Shown piece by piece: positions 5,970 through 11,263 of a stretch of 11,263 bases of DNA; positions within the stretch are counted from its first letter, which is position 1; each line of letters begins with the position of its first letter. Source of the stretch: Avisuccinivibrio sp964424565. GTDB taxonomy: Bacteria > Pseudomonadota > Gammaproteobacteria > Enterobacterales > Succinivibrionaceae. Where the stretch lies: contig CAYRIZ010000062.1 in NCBI GenBank assembly GCA_964424565.1, positions 1-11,263 of the forward strand, read 5' to 3'. The position numbers and the translations under genes are program-made. The notes beneath the pieces were generated by a model. The model worked only from the letters and a program-made list of their open reading frames with translations. It was not told the origin of the DNA and made no database searches.

Positions 5970-7283
5970 TTATCCTTTTATATTCAATCCCCGGTGGGCA
6001 AATTCAGCACTGCCGCTGCGGGGAGAAACCTGCCAGGTCTCAAAATGCAGATTGAGGGCCTGCAGATACAGCGGCCTTATGATGTTGCCCAGCATACGGC
6101 CGAAATCATCCTGCGTCAGCTCAGTCAGATGCTCTGCATCTATCCTCAGACCATCAGTCAGGCTGTCGCAGGCTGTTTTAAATGAAGCCCGGCTGAACGG
6201 TCCCCGCCAGGGCCCGCGGCTGCCGGGGGCGACTGCCGCCAGCAGCCAGGCGGCATTATGCCTTAAGGCGGCATAGTGTAAATCGATCAGGGGCTCGAGA
6301 AATTGATCCAGATCGGGTAGCTTGTCTGATTTGCGGGAATTTGTCTCCTGATCTATGGGAGCCAGATTCCACAATTCATTGTGGCCGACAAAATTCCAGG
6401 GAATAAAGTGATCCACTGCCCAGTCAGCCGGCAGGACACTGTTGCCGCGATAGATATTGACGGCGGCGCTGTCGGCAAAATAGGCCGCAAAGTAATGCCT
6501 GGCATAAGTCAGGGCACTGCGCTGCAGCGGATGCTGCAGTTTGTTGACTATATTGGGTACGGTGGGATTGTGCTTTTCGGCAAACTGTACCAGGGCCAGC
6601 AGGGTAAAGTCTTCCAGAATTTTCTGATGCTCTACCAGATAATCAGCCCAGGCGGCATTGACCACAATACCGGGACCGTCGGCAGTGGGGCGGATTTGAT
6701 AGAGGCAGAGTTCATCGCTGCAGCTTAATCTTTTGACTGCGCTGTCAGAGGCTTTGGGAAACCAGGGAGACAAAAAGCGCGTGGGCACTAATTTGCAGAG
6801 CACCAGCAGCCTCCGGCGCAGGCTGAGATCTCTTTGGGCGGCCAGGCGCAGGACTTGATAGACCTCAGCGCAGCTGCTGCCGGGCTCAGGCGGCGGCAGG
6901 CCGGAGGCGGCACAAAGCTCAGGCCGGTTTACCAGCTGCGCAATCAGGGAGCTTAGCTGATCGAATGAGCCAAACTGCAGGCGGAAGACATTGCAGGGAT
7001 ACCAGGCCAGCGCTGTCATCATGGCAGCCAGCTCGTAAAAATATATGGGCTCGGCGGCAGCCGCAGCAGTACGGGTCAGCTGTGCACTCTGCAATACGCT
7101 CACGCTCTGCAGGCCGGCGCGCCGCTGCGCCGTACGCTCGGCATGCAGCCGGAGCAGGGCCAGAAACCAAAAGAATTTATAGGAAGCGGTGGTATTGACA
7201 AAGCACTGGGCCAGGCGGTTTACTGCCAGATCAGCCCGGCCTTCCGCTCCGGCAGGCTGCGGCAGGGGATAGATAATGCGCAT
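5970..7283 (-). CDS. HNH-family endonuclease (HNN variant)
   Basis: The 437-aa product belongs to a widespread but poorly characterised group of HNH nuclease-domain proteins. The N-terminal part has that group's landmarks, NTTASYKFFWFLALL and later MMTALAWYPCNVFRLQFG then SFDQL. The nuclease core is AVDHFIPWNFVGHNELWNL then NSRKSDKLP, giving H292, N306 and N315 with the 14- and 9-residue spacing of a beta-beta-alpha metal site; the last His is Asn, a known active variant. There are no zinc Cys pairs around it. A helical region of about 110 residues follows. I chose the ATG at 7283, with AAGGA 12 nt upstream; a TTG at 7307 would add eight residues. It lies 33 nt after the GH84 stop and 18 nt before HIT, so the three are co-transcribed. 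A defence or nucleic-acid processing role is possible but is inference. Confidence 0.85.
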   Translation of the reverse strand: MRIIYPLPQPAGAEGRADLAVNRLAQCFVNTTASYKFFWFLALLRLHAERTAQRRAGLQSVSVLQSAQLTRTAAAAAEPIYFYELAAMMTALAWYPCNVFRLQFGSFDQLSSLIAQLVNRPELCAASGLPPPEPGSSCAEVYQVLRLAAQRDLSLRRRLLVLCKLVPTRFLSPWFPKASDSAVKRLSCSDELCLYQIRPTADGPGIVVNAAWADYLVEHQKILEDFTLLALVQFAEKHNPTVPNIVNKLQHPLQRSALTYARHYFAAYFADSAAVNIYRGNSVLPADWAVDHFIPWNFVGHNELWNLAPIDQETNSRKSDKLPDLDQFLEPLIDLHYAALRHNAAWLLAAVAPGSRGPWRGPFSRASFKTACDSLTDGLRIDAEHLTELTQDDFGRMLGNIIRPLYLQALNLHFETWQVSPRSGSAEFAHRGLNIKG

Positions 7284-7316
7284 GAGCTGTGGTTTTCCTT
7301 GCCCCAAACTGCACTC

Positions 7317-8381
7317 TCAGGTCAGACAGGCCGGATCAAAGGCATATTCATGATTTAAAAAGCCGGCGATCTCGGCTGTGGCCGGATTGTTTTCCTCCAG
7401 TTCACAGGCAGCCAGCAGCATGGCCTTCTGCAGGGCATTGAGCTTATCCAGTCCGCGCTCAGTCAGCAGATGCAGTTGCTCCAGCAGAATACCGGCCCCC
7501 TCTCCCAGCTGCGCCGTCAAATCCTGCTGCCAGATCTGCTCTATTTCACTGTCGGCCATCCCCTGATACTTCAGGGCCAGGGTTTTGAGTACCACTTTGT
7601 TGAGCTCACATTCGAGCATGGGATTGACTGCATGTCCCCGGCTGCAGTCACTCAGCCCGCGCCGGCCGGCAAAGGGCTTTAAATGCAGAAACTGCGAACT
7701 CTGCCGGCCGTCATTGACCGGGTAATTGTCCCAGATCACCGGAGGACGGCCCAGCACGGCGGCAGCCTGCGCCAGATCTTGCGGGGTGATGTCGGGGGAG
7801 AGTACTTTATTGCCGGTCCAGAACACATCCACCTGCGGCGGCAGGCCGGAGAGCAGATCCTGAAAATAGTGGGGAGGCCGGGGACCAAACAGCCGGTCCA
7901 ATATGGGATCGAAGCTGTAGTAAGTGGGGCAGATGATAAAGCGCTCCACCCCGGGCAGCAGCTGCAGGGCGTCGCAGATGATTTGATGCTGCACTGCGCC
8001 GGCCTGACTGCAGTCCAGTGTCTGATCATCAAACAGCAGACAGAAGATCTCAGGCTGCAGGGCGGCCTGCAGATCGAACACCACCTGCAGAAAGCGCTGT
8101 CTGATGTCCGGGTCGGCATAAGCGGCACTCAAGTTAAAGGGCGACAGCCCTATGCCAAACTTCAGGCCCAAATCGGCACAAAAGGCCCGCAGTTTCTGCA
8201 GTTTTGTGAGGCGTGATTTGGGCAGCCCTTTGAGGAAGTCCTGCCGCAGGGCCCGCTCTTCCTTGGGGGCATAGATGTAGAAATCATAGCCGCAGCCTTT
8301 AAGATAGGATAAGAGATCCTTTCTTTTGTCTTCTTTAAATTTATGGCCGTAAAAGCCTTCAATCAAACCCAAATCAGGCAT
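7317..8381 (-). CDS. GH84 (beta-N-acetylglucosaminidase / O-GlcNAcase-like) glycosidase, cytoplasmic
   Basis: GH84 enzymes remove N-acetylglucosamine from glycans or from O-GlcNAc-modified proteins by substrate-assisted catalysis using two adjacent aspartates. The 354-aa product is essentially a bare catalytic barrel: GLIEGFYG at the start, YDFYIYAPKEE (32-42), GIGLSPF, the catalytic pair FDDQ (D118, D119), CPTYYS (151-156), VDVFWTGNKV (184-193) and WDNYPVND (217-224). Each corresponds to a conserved GH84 segment. There is no signal peptide and no membrane segment, so it should act in the cytoplasm, unlike the secreted GH84 enzymes of gut Bacteroides and Clostridium. The ATG at 8381 has AAGGG nine bases upstream and begins just before the first barrel strand; ATG 8387 and TTG 8390 are alternatives. 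It is first in the minus-strand operon with the HNH and HIT genes. The substrate is unknown. Confidence 0.88.
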   Translation of the reverse strand: MPDLGLIEGFYGHKFKEDKRKDLLSYLKGCGYDFYIYAPKEERALRQDFLKGLPKSRLTKLQKLRAFCADLGLKFGIGLSPFNLSAAYADPDIRQRFLQVVFDLQAALQPEIFCLLFDDQTLDCSQAGAVQHQIICDALQLLPGVERFIICPTYYSFDPILDRLFGPRPPHYFQDLLSGLPPQVDVFWTGNKVLSPDITPQDLAQAAAVLGRPPVIWDNYPVNDGRQSSQFLHLKPFAGRRGLSDCSRGHAVNPMLECELNKVVLKTLALKYQGMADSEIEQIWQQDLTAQLGEGAGILLEQLHLLTERGLDKLNALQKAMLLAACELEENNPATAEIAGFLNHEYAFDPACLT

Positions 8382-8470
8382 ATGCATCAACCCTTATGCT
8401 GTGTTACGAGGTTAAGCCCAGAGTTTAATGCGCCGGCCCGGGCAAAGCAATGAACAGCCCAGTCCGCCGC

Positions 8471-8508
8471 GGCCGGGTCTCCGGCCTCTTGTTTCCTTCT
8501 TTCTTTTT
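8471..8508 (+). terminator. Terminator-like hairpin in the GH84-cmk intergenic region
   Basis: GGCCGG (8471-8476) and CCGGCC (8481-8486) enclose a four-base loop GTCT and are followed on the plus strand by a long pyrimidine tract ending in CTTTCTTTTT. The T tail is interrupted by C, so efficiency is uncertain. No plus-strand gene lies upstream for several kilobases, so it would stop antisense transcription through the GH84 operon or end an unseen short RNA. Confidence 0.35.
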
Positions 8509-8548
8509 CTGCAAACGGTGCAGGGTGAAAATGAGATCCCCGGCCTGT

Positions 8549-8567
8549 TTTTGCCGGTAAGGCAAAA
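8549..8567. promoter_or_regulatory. Perfect inverted repeat upstream of the cmk promoter (operator candidate)
   Basis: TTTTGCC (8549-8555) and GGCAAAA (8561-8567) are perfect reverse complements separated by GGTAA. The element ends 17 bp before the cmk -35 and lies between the two divergent transcription units. The size and symmetry suit a dimeric regulator's site; as RNA it could instead form a small hairpin. Confidence 0.3.
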
Positions 8568-8584
8568 TTTAAGCGGCGGCGGGG

Positions 8585-8612
8585 CTTACAAATGAAAAAT
8601 TCTTGCTATAAT
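8585..8612 (+). promoter_or_regulatory. cmk promoter (sigma-70 type, extended -10)
   Basis: A perfect TATAAT (8607-8612) is preceded by TGC, an extended -10. CTTACA (8585-8590) matches four of six -35 bases with a 16-bp spacer. Transcription would start near 8619, giving a leader of about 20 nt with AAAGGG (8628-8633) six bases before the cmk ATG. It probably also serves rpsA by read-through. Confidence 0.75.
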
Positions 8613-8639
8613 CTGCCAAATTTTTGTAAAGGGTGAAAC

Positions 8640-9326
8640 ATGTCCAAGGCAGTAGTAATAGCAGTGGATGGTCCCGGTGGAGCCGGCAAGGGTGAACTGA
8701 CCCGTCGTCTGGCTCAGCGCTTTGGTTTTGCGCTGCTTGATTCGGGTGCCATCTATCGTGTGCTGGCTTATGCCGTACGCAAGGCGGGGCTGGCCTTATT
8801 TGATGAGGACTCCGTGGTGCAGGAGGCCCAGGTGATGAATCTGAGCTTTGAGCCGGCTGAAGACGGCGTACATGTACTGCTCAACGGCGAAGATGTTTCC
8901 CGTGCCATCCGCACTGAAGAAGCCGGAGCCAATGCCAGCCGCGTGGCTGCACTGCCGGCGGTGCGTCAGGCTCTGCTGCAGCGGCAGCGTGATTTCCGCC
9001 GCGAGCCTGGTCTGGTGGCAGACGGCCGCGACATGGGCACAGTGGTCTTTCCCGATGCCCAGGTCAAGATTTTTTTGGATGCCGGCGCTGAGGTGCGCGC
9101 CCGCCGCCGTGAGCTGCAGCTGATCTCACAGGGCAGGCCGGCCGATTACAACCTCATATTGCAGGAAATCATAGAGCGTGATGAGCGTGACCGCAATCGT
9201 GCCGTCTCGCCGCTCAAACCTGCAGCCGATGCATTTTTACTGGATTCAACCTCTCTGACCATAGCAGAGGTGGAGGAACAGGCCCTGGCTTTTATCAACA
9301 GCAAGCTGGGGCAGCTTCAGCGCTGA
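8640..9326 (+). CDS. cmk: Cytidylate kinase
   Basis: Cmk phosphorylates CMP and dCMP with ATP in the cytoplasm, recycling CMP from RNA turnover and lipid synthesis. The 228-aa product matches E. coli Cmk (227 aa) throughout: the P-loop GPGGAGKG (11-18), LLDSGAIYRVLA, the Cmk-specific NMP-bind insert with GEDVSRAIRTEE, DGRDMGTVVFPDA (128-140) contacting the substrate, and the lid ERDERDRNRAVSPLKPA. The E. coli P-loop reads GPSGAGKG, so the only P-loop change is Ser to Gly. The start is set by AAAGGG six bases upstream and a consensus -10 about 30 nt before the ATG. A 94-nt gap leads to rpsA; the pair is the usual gammaproteobacterial cmk-rpsA unit. Confidence 0.97.
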   Translation: MSKAVVIAVDGPGGAGKGELTRRLAQRFGFALLDSGAIYRVLAYAVRKAGLALFDEDSVVQEAQVMNLSFEPAEDGVHVLLNGEDVSRAIRTEEAGANASRVAALPAVRQALLQRQRDFRREPGLVADGRDMGTVVFPDAQVKIFLDAGAEVRARRRELQLISQGRPADYNLILQEIIERDERDRNRAVSPLKPAADAFLLDSTSLTIAEVEEQALAFINSKLGQLQR

Positions 9327-9420
9327 GCGCTGATTACAATGCAGGCATGGATGCCTGTTAATTTAAATAACCCCCCAAACGCAGGATGCTGCGGGGCGCA
9401 ACTGGAACTTTTTTACCTTA
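9327..9420 (+). promoter_or_regulatory. Structured rpsA leader without a Shine-Dalgarno
   Basis: The leader contains two hairpins: CAGGCAT/ATGCCTG (9342-9348 with 9351-9357, two-base loop) and CGCAG/CTGCG (9380-9384 with 9389-9393), the latter extended by CCC/GGG across an AAA bulge (9374-9396). The 12 bases directly before the ATG are TTTTTTACCTTA, with no Shine-Dalgarno; the nearest purine patch, GGAA, is 13 nt away. E. coli rpsA likewise has a folded leader with a degenerate ribosome binding site, used for autogenous repression by S1. By analogy the same control is likely here. The first hairpin plus TTAATTT could also weakly attenuate read-through from cmk. TACAAT (9335-9340) is a possible internal -10 without a good -35. 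Confidence 0.6.
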
Positions 9421-11091
9421 ATGGAATCATTTGCTGAACTCTTTGAAGAGTCTTTGAAGAATATCGAAACCCGTCCGGGTTCTATGCTCAAGGGCACCAT
9501 TGTTGCCATTGAAAATGACTATGTAATCGTGGATTCCGGCCTGAAGTCCGAGTCCGCCGTTCCGGCCGATCAGTTCAGAAACGCTCAGGGCGAGCTGGAG
9601 GTCAAGGTAGGCGATGTAGTCGATGTGGCTTTGGAGTCCGTGGAAGCCGGCGACGGCGAGACTGTACTGTCCCGCGAGAAGGCCAAGCGCAATGAAGCCT
9701 GGGCCAGACTGGAGGATGCCTATCAGAAGGGTGACTCCGTCAACGGCGTTATTGACGGCAAGGTCAAGGGCGGCTTCACCGTACAGCTGGGCGGCATCCG
9801 TGCCTTCCTGCCTGGTTCCCTGGTTGATGTACGTCCGGTCCGCGATACCACTCATCTTGAGGGCAAAGAGCTGCAGTTCAAGGTGATTAAGCTCGACCAG
9901 AAGCGCAACAACGTAGTAGTTTCCCGCCGTGCCGTGATTGAGAGCGAGCACTCCAGCGAGCGTGAGAACGTGCTGGCTTCCCTGCAGGAAGGCCAGGAGG
10001 TCAAGGGTATAGTCAAGAACCTGACCGATTACGGCGCCTTTGTGGATCTGGGCGGCGTAGACGGCCTGCTGCACATTACCGACATGGCCTGGAAGCGCGT
10101 CAAGCACCCCAGCGAGATCGTCAATGTGGGCGATGAGATCACCGTCAAGGTGCTCAAGTTTGACCGTGAGCGTCAGCGTGTGTCCTTAGGCCTCAAGCAG
10201 CTGGGTGAAGACCCCTGGGCCAACATTGCCGAGAGATTCCCGGTGGGCACCGACATCAGCGGCCGCGTGACCAACCTGACCGATTACGGCTGCTTCGTGG
10301 AGATCCAGGAAGGCGTCGAGGGTCTGGTACACGTTTCCGAGATGGACTGGACCAACAAGAACATCCATCCTTCCAAGGTGGTGTCCGTGGGCGACAATGT
10401 CACCGTCAAGGTTCTGGAGATCGACGAGGATCGCCGCCGCATTTCCCTGGGCCTCAAGCAGTGCAGACCCAATCCCTGGATGCAGTTTGCCGAGAGCCAC
10501 TCCAAGGGTGACCGCGTAACCGGCCGTATCAAGTCCATCACCGACTTTGGTATCTTCATTGGTCTGGAAGGCGGCATCGACGGCCTGGTTCACCTGTCCG
10601 ACATTTCCTGGCAGCAGCCGGGTGAAACCGCTGTGCGCGATTTCAAGAAGGGCGATGAGATCACTGCCGTAGTACTGCAGGTTGATCCGGATCGTGAGCG
10701 CATTTCCCTGGGCTTAAAGCAGATCTCCGAAGATCCGTTCACCGATTACCTCTCCACCCACCACAAGGGCACCCTGGTCAGCGGTACTGTTGACTCCGTG
10801 GAGCCGCGCGGCGCTTATATCAAGCTCGCCGAGGGCGTGATGGGCTATGTCCGTGTCTCCGAGATCTCCCGCGACCGCGTGGAGGATGCCACCTCCGTGC
10901 TCAAGCCGGGTGACACCGTTGAGGCCAAGTTCATGAACGTGGACCGCAAGAGCCGTCAGCTGACCCTGTCCATCCGCGCCAAGGATGAGGCCGAGGAGAA
11001 GCAGGCTCTGGAGAGCTTAAACGAGAAGCAGCAGCACGAGACCGCTCAGACCGCCATGGCTGCAGCCTTTGCTACTGCCCGTAAGGAATAA
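9421..11091 (+). CDS. rpsA: 30S ribosomal protein S1
   Basis: S1 binds mRNA at the small ribosomal subunit and lets structured or leaderless-type messages start translation; it is also a subunit of Q-beta replicase and an autoregulator. The 556-aa product (E. coli 557 aa) begins MESFAELFEESLKNIETRPG and contains six S1 OB-fold domains at roughly 21-87, 105-171, 192-260, 277-347, 364-434 and 451-520. Domains 3-6 repeat the signature DYGAFVDL / DYGCFVEI / DFGIFIGL / PRGAYIKL, each followed by a VKV..(D)..R..(S)LGLKQ-like strand. Domains 1 and 2 are divergent, as in other S1 proteins where they dock on the ribosome through protein S2. Codon use differs from the middle genes, with fewer CTG-CAG pairs, as expected for a highly expressed gene. 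It ends before a clear terminator, without ihfB directly behind it inside the window. Confidence 0.98.
   Translation: MESFAELFEESLKNIETRPGSMLKGTIVAIENDYVIVDSGLKSESAVPADQFRNAQGELEVKVGDVVDVALESVEAGDGETVLSREKAKRNEAWARLEDAYQKGDSVNGVIDGKVKGGFTVQLGGIRAFLPGSLVDVRPVRDTTHLEGKELQFKVIKLDQKRNNVVVSRRAVIESEHSSERENVLASLQEGQEVKGIVKNLTDYGAFVDLGGVDGLLHITDMAWKRVKHPSEIVNVGDEITVKVLKFDRERQRVSLGLKQLGEDPWANIAERFPVGTDISGRVTNLTDYGCFVEIQEGVEGLVHVSEMDWTNKNIHPSKVVSVGDNVTVKVLEIDEDRRRISLGLKQCRPNPWMQFAESHSKGDRVTGRIKSITDFGIFIGLEGGIDGLVHLSDISWQQPGETAVRDFKKGDEITAVVLQVDPDRERISLGLKQISEDPFTDYLSTHHKGTLVSGTVDSVEPRGAYIKLAEGVMGYVRVSEISRDRVEDATSVLKPGDTVEAKFMNVDRKSRQLTLSIRAKDEAEEKQALESLNEKQQHETAQTAMAAAFATARKE
10018..10290 (+). repeat. 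18-bp direct repeat between S1 domains 3 and 4
   Basis: The string AACCTGACCGATTACGGC occurs at 10018-10035 and again at 10273-10290, exactly 255 bp (85 codons) apart. It encodes NLTDYG at the same place in two neighbouring S1 domains. It reflects domain duplication plus uniform codon choice; recombination between copies would remove one domain in frame. Confidence 0.85.
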
Positions 11092-11141
11092 CAGACAACA
11101 GAACATAATTTCTGTTTAAAGTTTTTACCTCTTTAAGTTTA

Positions 11142-11171
11142 AGGCCCGGCTTTGTCCGGGTCTTTCTTTTT
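11142..11171 (+). terminator. Intrinsic terminator of cmk-rpsA
   Basis: AGGCCCGG (11142-11149) pairs with CCGGGTCT (11156-11163) through eight pairs including one G-U, around loop CTTTGT, and is followed by TTCTTTTT. It lies 50 bp after the rpsA stop and has all parts of a Rho-independent terminator. Confidence 0.9.
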
Positions 11172-11263
11172 GGGCTGCCGACAGCAAATCCGCCTCAGCC
11201 TGAGCCTGATCTGACATTGGGCAGCAGATTTTAAGAATTTTCTAAAATGAACTTTTCATCACC
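11172..11263. other. Terminal 92 nt, no supported gene
   Basis: Nothing convincing is coded here. The last 40 bases are AT-rich and include TAAAAT (five of six to a -10), with no suitably spaced -35. An ATG at 11247 opens a frame that runs off the window, without a Shine-Dalgarno. It may be the promoter region of the next gene. Confidence 0.3.

Noticed and set aside
7683..8216. 177-aa plus-strand open frame opposite the GH84 gene
   Set aside because: The minus strand here encodes the conserved GH84 catalytic segments; the plus-strand product has no motif and no ribosome binding site.
9427..10107. 226-aa minus-strand open frame opposite rpsA
   Set aside because: It lies entirely under ribosomal protein S1, whose frame is certain; long antisense frames are common opposite genes with strong codon bias.
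1..11263. CRISPR array, tRNA or insertion sequence
   Set aside because: I saw no spaced direct repeats, no cloverleaf with a CCA end and no transposase motif or terminal inverted repeats; the only long direct repeat is the S1-domain repeat in rpsA.

Overview
The window looks like a chromosomal segment of a gammaproteobacterium with moderately high GC. DgkA, TadA, Cmk and ribosomal protein S1 all follow the E. coli versions closely in length and motifs, and cmk-rpsA is the classic gammaproteobacterial gene pair. The very CTG/CAG-rich codon usage would suit a gut anaerobe such as a Succinivibrionaceae member, but that is a guess; no 16S or other lineage marker is present.

Plus strand, left part (1-5038). 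A Sel1-repeat fragment that starts in mid-repeat is followed, with an ATGA overlap, by a Cys-rich open stretch. That stretch runs in frame, without a stop, into dgkA (diacylglycerol kinase). dgkA overlaps tadA (tRNA adenosine deaminase) by one base. After a 92-nt gap holding a large two-part hairpin comes a 1169-aa protein that joins a superfamily 1 (UPF1/DNA2-like) helicase to a C-terminal PD-(D/E)XK-type nuclease of the DUF559/Vsr-like kind.

Minus strand, middle part (5073-8381). An 85-aa HPr-like protein with a perfect AGGAGG ribosome binding site lies convergent to the helicase gene. Upstream of it is a terminator that ends a compact three-gene operon, read right to left: a GH84 (O-GlcNAcase-like) glycosidase without a signal peptide, an HNH-family endonuclease of the HNN type, and a HIT-family nucleotide-binding protein. 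The gaps are 33 and 18 nt. The grouping of a cytoplasmic amino-sugar hydrolase, a nuclease and a nucleotidyl hydrolase/transferase is the most unusual gene combination in the window, together with the helicase-nuclease fusion.

Plus strand, right part (8585-11171). A good extended -10 promoter drives cmk, followed by a structured 94-nt leader without a Shine-Dalgarno and rpsA (six S1 domains), closed by a clear intrinsic terminator. The region 8382-8639 between the divergent GH84 operon and cmk holds a plus-strand hairpin with a pyrimidine-rich tail, a 7-bp inverted repeat and the cmk promoter. The last 92 nt contain no gene I can support.

The window therefore sets housekeeping blocks (dgkA-tadA and cmk-rpsA) on either side of an accessory middle section of about 7 kb. 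The palindrome CTGCAG is strongly over-represented throughout.
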